A stretch of 64,000 nt of DNA. Origin: Kribbella pratensis. GTDB lineage: Bacteria; Actinomycetota; Actinomycetes; Propionibacteriales; Kribbellaceae. A model generated the notes under the pieces. That model saw nothing but the letters and a program-made list of their open reading frames with translations. It was not told where the DNA came from and ran no database searches. Each line of letters starts with the position of its first letter. The first letter of the stretch is position 1. Shown here piece after piece: positions 43,707-53,404 of this stretch. The stretch spans positions 1,426,758 through 1,490,757 of the forward strand of contig NZ_SODU01000002.1 in NCBI RefSeq assembly GCF_004366075.1, in the 5' to 3' direction. A program made the position numbers and the translations under genes.

Positions 43707-44981
43707 ATGAGGCGTCCGGTCACGCTGATCGCGCTGACTGCCCTCGCCGCGACCGGCTGTGGTGACAGTGGTTCCCCGACCGCCGGGCCGAGCACAGCGC
43801 CGTCGTCCTCGATCTCGGTGACCGGCCCGAGCTCTCCGGCGGCCACACCTACCGATACACCTACAGACACACCCACGGATACGCCCAGCGACACAGCGAC
43901 TCCGGCCGAGCCGCCGACCTCGAAACCGCCGTCCAGCGCGGCGGGCTGCGTCGACCAGAAGCTGCAGGCCCTGACCCTGCGAGAGAAGGCCGCGCAGCTG
44001 ATCATGACCGGGATCAACTCCACCGGTATGACATCCGCCCAGCGTGCCGTCGTACGGCAGGAGAAGTCCGGCAGCGTGTTCCTGATCGGCGCCGGCGGCA
44101 GCCTCTCGCACACCCGTACGGCGATGGCCGCGGTGAACACGGCCGCGACGGTGAAGGGCGTCCGCCCGCTGATCGCCGCGGACCAGGAGGGCGGCCAGAT
44201 CCAGCGCCTCAAGGGCTCCGGGTTCGACCGCATCCCGGCGGCCACGGTGCAGGGCACCTGGTCGAGCTCCAAGCTCACCGCACAGGCCGAGCACTGGGGC
44301 AGTCAGCTCAAGGAAGCCGGCATCAACGTCGACCTCGCGCCGGTCGCCGACGTCGTACCCAGCTCGCTCAAGTCGCAGAACGCACCGATCGGCCAGTTGG
44401 ACCGTGAGTACGGCGACACGCCCGAGGAGGCCGGTCAGGGAGTAGAAGCGTTCGTCCAGGGCATGCGCAACGCGGGGATCGCGACGTCGGTCAAGCACTT
44501 CCCTGGACTCGGGCGCGTGCGCGGCAACACCGACTTCTCCTCCGGGGTCGTCGACAACGTCACCGTCCGCGGCGACGCCGGCCTGCAGCCGTTCGCGGAC
44601 GGGATCAAGGCCGGTACGTCGATGGTGATGATCTCGACCGTGACGTACACGAAGATCGATCCGAAGAACCGCGCGGTGTTCTCGCCGACCGTCATCCAGG
44701 GCATGGTGCGCGGCGATCTCGGCTGGCGTGGAGTCGTGATCACCGACGACGTCGGCGCCGCGGCGGAGGTCGCCGCGGTTCCGGCCGGTGACCGCGCCAC
44801 GCGGTTCGTGGCGGCCGGAGGCGACATTGTCATCAACGCCAAGGCCGGGCTGACCGGGGAGATGGTGTCGGCGCTGGTTGCCAAGGCCGAGCAGGACGAG
44901 TCCTTCGCTGCGCAGCTGACGAGTAGCGTGCGCCGTGTGCTGATACTGAAACAGGACCACGGCCTGGTGAGCTGCGGATGA
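43707..44981 (+). CDS. Secreted glycoside hydrolase family 3 lipoprotein (beta-N-acetylhexosaminidase-like)
   Basis: The 424-residue precursor has signal and lipobox LAATGC (residues 13-18), then a linker with TPTDTPTDTPTDTPSDT repeats. The catalytic domain (about 85-424) shows the GH3 barrel with AADQEGGQIQRLKG, VDLAPVADV, KHFPGLGRVRGNTD and VVITDDVGA; the Asp in ITDDVGA is the likely nucleophile and His in KHFPG the NagZ-type acid dyad. It may recycle or process peptidoglycan or chitin-derived glycans at the cell surface. ATG 43707; ends in ATGA overlap with the DUF202 gene. Confidence 0.85.
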   Translation: MRRPVTLIALTALAATGCGDSGSPTAGPSTAPSSSISVTGPSSPAATPTDTPTDTPTDTPSDTATPAEPPTSKPPSSAAGCVDQKLQALTLREKAAQLIMTGINSTGMTSAQRAVVRQEKSGSVFLIGAGGSLSHTRTAMAAVNTAATVKGVRPLIAADQEGGQIQRLKGSGFDRIPAATVQGTWSSSKLTAQAEHWGSQLKEAGINVDLAPVADVVPSSLKSQNAPIGQLDREYGDTPEEAGQGVEAFVQGMRNAGIATSVKHFPGLGRVRGNTDFSSGVVDNVTVRGDAGLQPFADGIKAGTSMVMISTVTYTKIDPKNRAVFSPTVIQGMVRGDLGWRGVVITDDVGAAAEVAAVPAGDRATRFVAAGGDIVINAKAGLTGEMVSALVAKAEQDESFAAQLTSSVRRVLILKQDHGLVSCG

Positions 44982-45310
44982 CGGAGGACGAGCCCGACTA
45001 CCGCTTCACCCTGGCGAACGAACGCACCTACCTGGCGTACCTGCGGACCTCCCTCGCCTGTTACGCCGGCGGACTGTCCGCGGTCCAGTTCCTCGATCTC
45101 GGGCCGGACCGCTGGCCGGCCCGGATCATCGGCATCGTCCTGGTGATCGCCGGAATCGTCACGACCGCAGGAGCGTTCCGGCGCTGGCAGCTCAACCTGA
45201 CCGCGATCCGTCGCGGCGGCGCACTCCCCGTGACCAAGTTGCCGTTGATGCTCGGAGCAACGATCGCCGTGGTCGGCCTGATCGGCCTGCTGTTCTCGCT
45301 CTGGCGGTGA
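44978..45310 (+). CDS. DUF202 membrane protein
   Basis: The 110-residue protein has RFTLANERTYLAYLRTSLACYAGG, the DUF202 (YidH) signature, with three membrane helices at about 27-47, 51-72 and 86-107. No function established. It overlaps the GH3 gene by ATGA and the following DUF202 gene by 4 bp, so the three are one transcript. Confidence 0.8.
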   Translation: MTEDEPDYRFTLANERTYLAYLRTSLACYAGGLSAVQFLDLGPDRWPARIIGIVLVIAGIVTTAGAFRRWQLNLTAIRRGGALPVTKLPLMLGATIAVVGLIGLLFSLWR

Positions 45311-45627
45311 ATGTGGCGATGAGCACACCGGATCCAGGCCGCCAGCCGGAGCGAACCCTGCTCGCGTGGCGGCGTACGGCGCTCGGACTGATTGCCAACG
45401 GCGTCCTGCTACTTGCCTCCGGCCACGGCTCGTCGGACGTCCGGACCGGTCTCGGGATCGTTGTTCTCGTGCTGTCGATGGCCTGCTGGGCGGCGGTGAG
45501 CGCCGTCTACCGCCGTACCAAGGGAGGTGCGGTCCATGCTCTGGGCCACCAGAACGTGCTCCGGGTCGCGGCCGGTCTGGTGCTCGTGGTCGGGCTCTTC
45601 GACCTGTACGCCGTGATCACACGCTGA
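45307..45627 (+). CDS. DUF202 membrane protein (second copy)
   Basis: The 106-residue protein has PERTLLAWRRTALGLIANGVLLL with the DUF202 motif and three membrane segments. It overlaps the preceding DUF202 gene by a GTGA. The two are paralogues in tandem; a complex of both seems likely. No clear terminator follows; about 140 bp without a gene separate it from the phosphate block. Confidence 0.8.
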   Translation: MNVAMSTPDPGRQPERTLLAWRRTALGLIANGVLLLASGHGSSDVRTGLGIVVLVLSMACWAAVSAVYRRTKGGAVHALGHQNVLRVAAGLVLVVGLFDLYAVITR

Positions 45628-45765
45628 AACCGATCGGTTACTAGCCGTGCGCCGCGGAAACGCGGTTCACCCCGACGCGCTACGTTGATCGGGGCGGATG
45701 CCGCGTCAACCGCTGGTTCCCCCTAGCATGTTCACGGTTTGTCCCTCGTTCATCCGGAGCTTGAA

Positions 45766-46398
45766 GTGCCGTTACGTCTGCGTCCGAACGACCCGACGTT
45801 CTACGACCTTTTCACCGAGTCCGCGAACCACCTCGTCGAGGGATCGCGGATCCTGGCGGAATTGCTCGGCAGTACGGCGGGGACCGGGCTCTCGTCCAGC
45901 CACCAGATCGCTGCCCAGATGAAGGACGCGGAGCATGCGGCTGACGAGACGACCCACTCGATCATCCGCCGAGTCAACTCCACCTTCGTCACGCCGTTCG
46001 ACCGCGAGGACATCTACCGGCTGGCCTCCGACCTCGACGACGTCATGGACTTCATGGAGGAGGCCGTCGACGCCGTCCACCTGTTCAACCTGGAGAAGCT
46101 GCCGGAGGAGGTGGCCGAGCAGATCGAGGTGCTGCAGCGGGCCGCCCAGCTGACCGCAGAGAACATGCCCAAGCTGCGGACCATGAAGGACCTGGCGGAG
46201 TACTGGATCGAGATCAACCGGTTGGAGAACACCGGTGACGCGGTCCACCGCCGGCTCATCGCGAAGCTGTTCAGCGGCGAGTTCGACGCGCTGACGGTGA
46301 TGAAGTTCAAGACCGTGGTCGACCTGCTGGAGGAGGCGGTCGACGCCTTCGAGCACGTCGCCAACACGGTCGAGCAGATCGCCGTCAAGGAGAGCTGA
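45766..46398 (+). CDS. DUF47 (PhoU-like) accessory protein of PiT
   Basis: The 210-residue, all-helical protein starts at GTG 45766 with GGAG 6 bp upstream. It has the DUF47 pattern: LRPNDPTFYDLFTESANHLVEGSRILAEL, AEHAADETTHSIIRRVNSTFVTPFDREDIYRLASDLDDVMDFMEEAVDAVHLF, and a second PhoU-like repeat with EINRLENTGDAVHRRLIAKLF, whose acidic clusters bind metal. DUF47 proteins sit beside PiT transporters and modulate them. It is 2 bp from the PiT gene that follows. Confidence 0.9.
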   Translation: MPLRLRPNDPTFYDLFTESANHLVEGSRILAELLGSTAGTGLSSSHQIAAQMKDAEHAADETTHSIIRRVNSTFVTPFDREDIYRLASDLDDVMDFMEEAVDAVHLFNLEKLPEEVAEQIEVLQRAAQLTAENMPKLRTMKDLAEYWIEINRLENTGDAVHRRLIAKLFSGEFDALTVMKFKTVVDLLEEAVDAFEHVANTVEQIAVKES

Positions 46399-46400
46399 GC

Positions 46401-47399
46401 GTGGAGTTCACGCTCGTCATCGCCGTCGTCGTCATCGCGCTCGCGTTCGACTACACCAACGGCTTCCACGACGCCGCCAACGCGATCGCGACGTCGGTGT
46501 CCACCCGGGCGCTGACGCCGCGGGTCGCGCTGGTGCTGGCCGCGGCGTGCAACTTCCTCGGCGCGTTGGCCGGCACCGAGGTGGCCGAGACGATCGGCAA
46601 GGGCATCATCACCGCACCGGCCGGTCAGCACGGCCTGGTCATCGTGATCGCGGCCCTGATCGGCGCCATCACCTGGAACCTGATCACCTGGTACTTCGGC
46701 CTGCCCAGCTCCTCGTCGCACGCGTTGATCGGCGGCCTGGTCGGGGCCGGCCTGGCCTCGACCAGCACGGTGCTGTGGTCCGGCATCGTCGACAAGGTCG
46801 TCATCCCGATGGTGCTGTCGCCGGCTGTCGGCTTTTTCGGCGCGTTCCTGCTGATGATCGCGATCCTCTGGCTGTTCCGGCACCGGAACCCGGGCAAGAC
46901 CACTCGCGGCTTCCGGATGGCGCAGTCGGTGTCGGCGGCCGCGATGGCGCTCGGGCACGGTCTGCAGGACGCGCAGAAGACGATGGGCGTGATCTTCCTG
47001 GCGCTGCTCACCACGGGCCACGTGCAGAAGGGCGACGGCATTCCGCTGTGGGTGAAGATCTCGGCCGCGACCGCGATCTCGCTCGGCACGTACTCCGGCG
47101 GCTGGCGGATCATGCGGACCCTCGGCCGCCGGATCATCCACCTCGACCCGGCTCGCGGGTTCGCCTCCGAGGCGGTCGCCGCCACCGTGCTGTACGTGAT
47201 GGCGATCGGCCTGCACGCCCCGGTCTCCACCACCCACACGATCACCTCCGCGGTGATGGGCGCCGGCGCTACCAAGCGCCTGTCCGCCGTGCGCTGGGGC
47301 GTCGCCAAGGGCATCGTCACCGCGTGGATCCTGACCATCCCCGCCGCCGGCATCGTCGCCGCCGGCGTCTACTGGTTGGCCCACCTGATCCTCGAGTAA
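46401..47399 (+). CDS. PiT family inorganic phosphate transporter (low affinity)
   Basis: The 332-residue protein has about ten membrane helices and two PiT signature repeats: FDYTNGFHDAANAIATSVSTRALTPRVAL near the N-terminus and MALGHGLQDAQKTMGVIFLALL in the middle. It imports Pi with protons or metal-phosphate complexes. GTG 46401, directly behind the DUF47 gene. This is the copy that is not obviously under a PHO box, so it is probably expressed when phosphate is plentiful. Confidence 0.95.
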   Translation: MEFTLVIAVVVIALAFDYTNGFHDAANAIATSVSTRALTPRVALVLAAACNFLGALAGTEVAETIGKGIITAPAGQHGLVIVIAALIGAITWNLITWYFGLPSSSSHALIGGLVGAGLASTSTVLWSGIVDKVVIPMVLSPAVGFFGAFLLMIAILWLFRHRNPGKTTRGFRMAQSVSAAAMALGHGLQDAQKTMGVIFLALLTTGHVQKGDGIPLWVKISAATAISLGTYSGGWRIMRTLGRRIIHLDPARGFASEAVAATVLYVMAIGLHAPVSTTHTITSAVMGAGATKRLSAVRWGVAKGIVTAWILTIPAAGIVAAGVYWLAHLILE

Positions 47400-47411
47400 T
47401 CTCCCGAACCG

Positions 47412-47429
47412 GTTCATTTCGAGTTCACC
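47412..47429 (+). promoter_or_regulatory. PHO-box-like direct repeat upstream of the second PiT gene
   Basis: GTTCATTTCGA followed by GTTCACC has the 11-bp period of PhoP boxes (GTTCACC consensus) and lies 58 bp upstream of ATG 47487; TACGGT further on is a plausible -10. Confidence 0.6.
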
Positions 47430-47486
47430 CACCCGGCCTACGGTCGATCGACGCCGCCGATCGTCCGCGCTAGGGAAGTGGTCGCT

Positions 47487-48623
47487 ATGGACCTTTCGTT
47501 CCTCGTCGTCGTGGTGATCGTCACCGCGCTGGTGTTCGACTTCACCAACGGGTTCCACGACACCGCCAACGCGATGGCGACCTCGATCGCCACCGGCGCC
47601 CTGAAACCGAAGATCGCGGTCGCGCTGTCCGCCGTCCTGAACCTCGTCGGCGCCTTCATCTCCACCGAGGTGGCCAAGACCATCTCCAGCGGCATCGTGG
47701 ACGACGCCAAGGTGACCGTGCCGGTGATCTTCGGCGGGCTCGTCGGAGCGATCCTCTGGAACCTGCTGACCTGGTACCTCGGTCTGCCGAGCTCCTCGTC
47801 GCACGCGCTGTTCGGCGGCCTGATCGGCGCCACCTGGATCGCGTCCGGGAGCAGCGCCGTACATTTCGGCACCGTCGTCCAGAAGATCATCGTCCCGGCG
47901 ATCGCGGCCCCGGTGGTGGCCGGTGCGGTCGCGCTGCTCGGGACCTACCTGGCCTACAAGATCACCGCACGGGCGCGGAAGAAGTCGGTCGACGACGGGT
48001 TCCGGGCCGGGCAGATCGCGTCCGCGTCGCTGGTCTCGCTCGCGCACGGCACCGGCGACGCGCAGAAGACGATGGGCGTCATCACGCTGGTGCTGATCAC
48101 CTCCGGCAGCCTCGCCTCCGGGTCGCGGCCGCCGCTGTGGGTGATCCTGGCGGCCGGCTTGGCAATCGCGGCGGGCACCTACCTGGGCGGCTGGCGGATC
48201 ATCCGGACGATGGGCAAGGGCCTGGCCGAAATCGAGTCGCCGCAGGGCTTCTCCGCGGAGACGAGCTCGACCGCCGTGCTGCTGGCGTCGTCCCACCTGG
48301 GCTTCCCGCTGTCCACCACTCAGGTCTGCTCCGGCAGCATCCTCGGCGCCGGCCTCGGCAAGCGGCTGGCCGAGGTGCGCTGGACCGTCGCCGGCCGGAT
48401 GGCCGTGGCCTGGCTGCTGACGCTGCCGGCCGCTGCGATCGTGGGTGCGCTGTCCGGCCGGGTCGCCGACTCCGGCAACCTCGGTGTCGTCATCATCGCG
48501 GTCCTCGCGGTCGCGGCCGGTGGCGGCATCTACGCCGCGTCCCGGCGCCGCCCGGTGACCTCCGAGAACGTCAACGAGTACCCGAGCTCCACCACACCGT
48601 CCACCACCGCCGCTGCGGCCTGA
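47487..48623 (+). CDS. PiT family inorganic phosphate transporter, second copy
   Basis: The 378-residue transporter carries DFTNGFHDTANAMATSIATGALKPKIAV and LAHGTGDAQKTMGVITLVLI as its two signature segments. It is longer than the first copy, with an extra C-terminal tail. AGGGAAG precedes ATG 47487, and a PHO-box-like repeat lies upstream, suggesting induction at low phosphate. It is followed 13 bp later by a small membrane protein and then a terminator. Confidence 0.93.
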   Translation: MDLSFLVVVVIVTALVFDFTNGFHDTANAMATSIATGALKPKIAVALSAVLNLVGAFISTEVAKTISSGIVDDAKVTVPVIFGGLVGAILWNLLTWYLGLPSSSSHALFGGLIGATWIASGSSAVHFGTVVQKIIVPAIAAPVVAGAVALLGTYLAYKITARARKKSVDDGFRAGQIASASLVSLAHGTGDAQKTMGVITLVLITSGSLASGSRPPLWVILAAGLAIAAGTYLGGWRIIRTMGKGLAEIESPQGFSAETSSTAVLLASSHLGFPLSTTQVCSGSILGAGLGKRLAEVRWTVAGRMAVAWLLTLPAAAIVGALSGRVADSGNLGVVIIAVLAVAAGGGIYAASRRRPVTSENVNEYPSSTTPSTTAAAA

Positions 48624-48636
48624 GAGGAGTACGGCG

Positions 48637-48870
48637 ATGCATATCAACTGGAGTGCCCTCGGTGAGGTCGCACTGGTCAGCCTGCTCTTCGGTGTCTGCC
48701 TGGCGGTGCTGTTCGCGTTCGGTGTGACCGCTATGTCGCGGCGGGCCGTGGCGATTGACGAGAAGCGGCAACCGTCCTTCGTGGACACAGGTGTGGCTGC
48801 ACTGTGTTTCGCGGCCTGTCTGGCAGCAGTCCTCTACGGGCTGTACCTGATCATCCCGCAGTTCCATTGA
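48637..48870 (+). CDS. Small two-helix membrane protein downstream of PiT
   Basis: The 77-residue protein has a helix near 10-32 (LVSLLFGVCLAVLFAFGVTAM), a basic loop RRAVAIDEKRQP and a second helix near 50-72. It is preceded by GAGAGGAG and lies in the PiT transcript, ending at the terminator. Perhaps an auxiliary subunit; function unknown. Confidence 0.75.
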   Translation: MHINWSALGEVALVSLLFGVCLAVLFAFGVTAMSRRAVAIDEKRQPSFVDTGVAALCFAACLAAVLYGLYLIIPQFH

Positions 48871-48910
48871 GCTGTACGACGGGCGGTCTGGCGGCTGCCC
48901 GTCGTACAGC
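48871..48910. terminator. Hairpin terminator after the second PiT operon
   Basis: Arms GCTGTACGACGGGC and GCCCGTCGTACAGC (14 bp perfect, 12-nt loop), followed by GGTCTTTTAG on the plus strand, abut the stop of the small membrane protein. Confidence 0.85.
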
Positions 48911-48916
48911 GGTCTT

Positions 48917-49447
48917 TTAGCGGTTCCAGCGGCGTACGGACTTGGCCACGTCCTTGGCGCGGATGGAGCCGAGGTTGTACTCCCAGGCGGCCAGGAGGCG
49001 GTCGCCGAGGACCTCTGGGTCCAGGTAGGTGCGTGGGCGGACAGCGACCGCCCAGGTGGCCGCGGCCGCGTGGCCTTGCTGGTGGAGCAGGTGGTCGACG
49101 GTCGCCTCGATGCGGCTCGCCTGGTTGCCACCAAGGCCGTCCGTGGCCCACACCTGCACGATCCGCGCGTCGTCGGCCGTCATCCGGGCCAGATAGGTCA
49201 GTGGGCCACGCCAGAACCCCTTGCGGCCGATGGTGTCCAGCGACTCGAGCGGGAACCAGCCGTTCTGGTTGCGCCGGCCGTTCACTGCCGACTCGATCTC
49301 CCGGGCGCGCTCCGCGGACAGCCCGCGAGTCGCCCAGTCGACGAAGAACGCCCCGGCGTCCGGGATGTGCTCGGACACGTGCGGGGCGGGTGTCAGCGCC
49401 CCCGGGTCGAACAAGTGCAGTTCTTCCGATGAATCGAACAAAACCAT
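48917..49447 (-). CDS. Hypothetical protein, about 176 residues
   Basis: Starts at ATG 49447 (MVLFDSSEELHLFDPGALTP); GTG 49492 would add 15 residues. It is soluble, with HVSEHIPDAGAFFVDWATRGLSAERAREIESAVNGRRNQNGWFPLESLDTIGRKGFWRGPLTYLARM and a helical C-terminus. No recognised domain. Possibly a small regulatory or immunity-like protein, but nothing in the context supports a specific role. It converges with the PiT operon terminator and has about 125 bp upstream before plsC. Confidence 0.6.
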   Translation of the reverse strand: MVLFDSSEELHLFDPGALTPAPHVSEHIPDAGAFFVDWATRGLSAERAREIESAVNGRRNQNGWFPLESLDTIGRKGFWRGPLTYLARMTADDARIVQVWATDGLGGNQASRIEATVDHLLHQQGHAAAATWAVAVRPRTYLDPEVLGDRLLAAWEYNLGSIRAKDVAKSVRRWNR

Positions 49448-49572
49448 CCCCGCCAGCTCTAGTACGCGAGCCACCGCAGCCGCCCGCCGCACAGGGACCC
49501 CCCAGGTTCCTGTTCCGTCAACGACAGACTTCGTACCCTCGTACCGGCCCGAGGGTCAAGGTCTGGTCCGGT

Positions 49573-50319
49573 TTACTGACGTTTCGCTGCCCGCCGGGCG
49601 AGTTCCTCGGCGTCCAGCCGTTGGGCCTCCTCGGGAGTCGGCGCGCTGCCGCCGTACGCGGCCGGCAACCACCAGGCACCGGCCGGTTGTTCGGGGTAGG
49701 CGCGGATCGTCTCGTCCAGCATCCCCGCCATCGTGGACCGTAGGTGCGCGGTCGCCTCGGCCGGGTCGTCGTCACGCGTCACGGTGATCGGCGCGCCGAT
49801 GCTGATCGAGATCGGCCGGTGCCGGGTGAAGTCCCGCGGGTGGTCCTTGGTGAACATCCGCTGCGTGCCCCACAGGATCATCGGCAGCACCGGTACGCCG
49901 GCCTCCGCCGCCATCCGCACCGTGCCGGACTTGAACTCCTTGAGCTCGAACGACCGGCTGATCGTCGCCTCCGGGAACACGCCGACGACCTCGCCCGCGG
50001 CGAGATGGTCCAGGGCGTGCTGGTACGACGCGGCACCCGCGTCCCGGTCCACCGGGATGTGATGCATTCCGCGCATCAACGGGCCGGAGTACCGGTTGCG
50101 GAACAGCACCTCCTTCGCCATGAACCGGACGAGCCGCTTGGCCGGAAGTGCGCCGTACCCGCCGAGGATGAAGTCGACGTAGCTGATGTGGTTGAGCGCG
50201 ATCAGCGCCCCGCCGGTGCGCGGCACGTGCTCGATCCCGGTCCGACGGATCTTCAGGTCCAGCACCTTGAACGCGGTCTTCGCGAAAGCGACGACGGGCG
50301 GATACACAAGATCTCGCAT
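49573..50319 (-). CDS. 1-acyl-sn-glycerol-3-phosphate acyltransferase family (PlsC-like)
   Basis: The 248-residue protein shows the acyltransferase motifs ALNHISYVDFILGG (NHxxxxD, catalytic histidine and aspartate), LFRNRYSGPLMRGMHHIPVDR, FPEATISRSFELKEFKSGTVRMA and VPMILWGT-like. It transfers an acyl group to lysophosphatidate or a similar acceptor at the inner face of the membrane. Short proline/alanine-rich C-terminus. Divergent from thiC with its start near the TPP riboswitch. ATG 50319. Confidence 0.85.
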   Translation of the reverse strand: MRDLVYPPVVAFAKTAFKVLDLKIRRTGIEHVPRTGGALIALNHISYVDFILGGYGALPAKRLVRFMAKEVLFRNRYSGPLMRGMHHIPVDRDAGAASYQHALDHLAAGEVVGVFPEATISRSFELKEFKSGTVRMAAEAGVPVLPMILWGTQRMFTKDHPRDFTRHRPISISIGAPITVTRDDDPAEATAHLRSTMAGMLDETIRAYPEQPAGAWWLPAAYGGSAPTPEEAQRLDAEELARRAAKRQ

Positions 50320-50380
50320 CTCTAGAACTTACAGGCCCCGTCCATGGCATGGCCTAGGGTGTGCGGTGACAACTGGAGAT

Positions 50381-50478
50381 CGCGGGAGCTCGCACCGTAG
50401 TGGGCTGAGAGGGCGGCTGGGATTCGAACCCGGCGCCGCCGACCGCCGAACCTGTCCGGGTAATTCCGGCGTAGGGAG
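50381..50478 (+). promoter_or_regulatory. TPP riboswitch of thiC
   Basis: The leader contains the conserved THI-element pieces: CGGGAGCT near the start, GGGCTGAGAGGGCGGC, then GCCGCCGACCGCCGAACCTG and TCCGGGTAATTCCGGCGTAGGGAG. The terminal AGGGAG is also the ribosome-binding site of thiC, so ligand binding should block translation. The region 50420-50436 resembles a tRNA T-arm in reverse but is the variable stem of the switch. Confidence 0.92.
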
Positions 50479-50485
50479 CAGCAGC

Positions 50486-52108
<1,623 letters not shown>

Positions 52109-52119
52109 GTACGGAACCC

Positions 52120-52154
52120 GTCCGGCCCGGCGTGAACCTGGCTCCGGGCCGGAC
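52120..52154 (+). terminator. Hairpin terminator after thiC
   Basis: Arms GTCCGGCCCGG and CCGGGCCGGAC (11 bp, 13-nt loop) begin 12 bp after the thiC stop. Confidence 0.8.
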
Positions 52155-52192
52155 ACGGGGAGTAACTGGCTGAACCGATTCAGGTTTTGGCC

Positions 52193-52207
52193 TTCACTCT
52201 ACGTGAA
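52193..52207. promoter_or_regulatory. Short inverted repeat upstream of the SatD-like gene
   Basis: TTCAC-TCTAC-GTGAA lies 42 bp upstream of ATG 52249, with a TAAGACTGTAGCC stretch between. A possible regulator site; too short for certainty. Confidence 0.3.
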
Positions 52208-52248
52208 TAAGACTGTAGCCTTAAGCCGTTCGGAAGGAGGTGCAGGGC

Positions 52249-52848
52249 ATGGTCTTCGTTCTCACGGTAGATCAGCGCGGCAGCCGAAGCACGAGCGATC
52301 TCGTACCCGAGCTACTCAACTCCCTGAACCGCCGGCCGCGGCGGACCGGACTGCTGCGGAAGTTCGAGCGGACCGCCGGCGACGAGGTGCAGGGCGTGCT
52401 GTCCGAGGCCCGTCCGACCATCGACGTGATCGTCGAACTGCTCCGGTCGGACAACTGGTACGTCGGACTCGGCGTCGGTGAGGTCACCGAGCCGCTGCCA
52501 CGCAGTACCCGGGCCGGAAGTGGCGACGCGTTCGTGTTCGCGCGAGAAGCGGTGACGCGGGCGAAGTCCAGTCAGCACCACGTGAACGTGGTCGGAGCGG
52601 ACTCACGCAGGGCAGAGCAGGTAGAGACGGTGCTGTGGCTGATGGCGTCCGTGCTGCGGCGTCGCAGTGAACGTGGCTGGGCAGTGGCCGACCTGTTGGG
52701 CGAAGGACTCACGAGGCGGGAGATCGGCGTGAAACTCGGCATCAGCCAGTCGGCGGTGACGCAACGCGCCCAGGCCGCGGGCTTCGCCGAGGAACAGCGT
52801 GGACGGGTGCTCGCCGCGGATCTCCTCGGCGCCGGGGCAGCTGCGTGA
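52249..52848 (+). CDS. SatD-like protein with C-terminal helix-turn-helix
   Basis: The 199-residue protein has the SatD pattern: FVLTVDQRGSRS at the start, KFERTAGDEVQGVL around residue 45, VIVELLRSDNWYVGLGVGEVTEPLP, and GDAFVFAREAV. This fold resembles nucleotide cyclase-like/guanylate domains without the catalytic residues, and the last 60 residues form an HTH (LTRREIGVKLGISQSAVTQRAQAAG). It probably senses a small molecule and binds DNA. ATG 52249 has AAGGAGG 8 bp upstream. Its stop overlaps the following gene (GTGA). Confidence 0.7.
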   Translation: MVFVLTVDQRGSRSTSDLVPELLNSLNRRPRRTGLLRKFERTAGDEVQGVLSEARPTIDVIVELLRSDNWYVGLGVGEVTEPLPRSTRAGSGDAFVFAREAVTRAKSSQHHVNVVGADSRRAEQVETVLWLMASVLRRRSERGWAVADLLGEGLTRREIGVKLGISQSAVTQRAQAAGFAEEQRGRVLAADLLGAGAAA

Positions 52849-53402
52849 CGGCGCTGGTCCTGTCGCTGACCGGTGCCGCCCTGGTCCTCGCCGTACTCGC
52901 CTGGGTGCCCAGGTCGTCCGGCTCCACCCTCGAGATCGTCATCAGCGGGCTCATGCTGGCCTGCCTGGCCGCTGTAGGCGTGCTGCTGCTCGCCGGGCAT
53001 GGCGTGTCCGGCTGGCCCGAGCGCTGGTGGAACGTACTGCTCCTGCTGGCGGGAGCGTTGGCGGTGACGGGCGGCGGGCCGCTGACGACCTCTGTGATGG
53101 CGCTGGCGGACCGAGGGAACACGCGAGCCCAGTCGACGCAGAAGGCCGGTGAGGTACTGCGTGGCGGCGCTCTGATCGGTGCACTCGAGCGAATGGCCAT
53201 CTACGCTTCACTGGTCGCCGGCTGGCCGGAAGGCATCGCTGTGGTGCTGGCGATCAAGGGACTGGCCAGGTACCCCGAGCTCCGCAGTCCCGATCAGCCT
53301 GCCTCGGTCACCCCGCAAGCCGTTGCCGAACGCTTCATCATCGGCACCTTCAGCAGTGTGCTGTGGGCAGTGGCCTGCGCCGGTCTCCTACGCTCGCACT
53401 GA
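52845..53402 (+). CDS. Membrane protein paired with SatD (DUF3307-like C-terminus)
   Basis: The 185-residue protein has about four membrane helices. Its second half, GGALIGALERMAIYASLVAGWPEGIAVVLAIKGLARYPELR ... AERFIIGTFSSVLWAVACAGLL, resembles the end of DUF3307 proteins that accompany SatD in other bacteria. It is translationally coupled to the SatD-like gene, so the two likely form a sensor pair. No function established. Confidence 0.65.
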   Translation: MTALVLSLTGAALVLAVLAWVPRSSGSTLEIVISGLMLACLAAVGVLLLAGHGVSGWPERWWNVLLLLAGALAVTGGGPLTTSVMALADRGNTRAQSTQKAGEVLRGGALIGALERMAIYASLVAGWPEGIAVVLAIKGLARYPELRSPDQPASVTPQAVAERFIIGTFSSVLWAVACAGLLRSH

Positions 53403-53404
53403 CG

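Noticed and set aside
45665..45671. GTTCACC upstream of the DUF47-PiT operon as a PHO box
   Set aside because: Only one copy; no second unit at 11 bp on either side.
50415..50440. Reverse T-arm-like sequence GGGATTCGAACCC suggesting a tRNA
   Set aside because: No acceptor, D or anticodon arm can be paired around it, and it is the variable stem of the TPP riboswitch.
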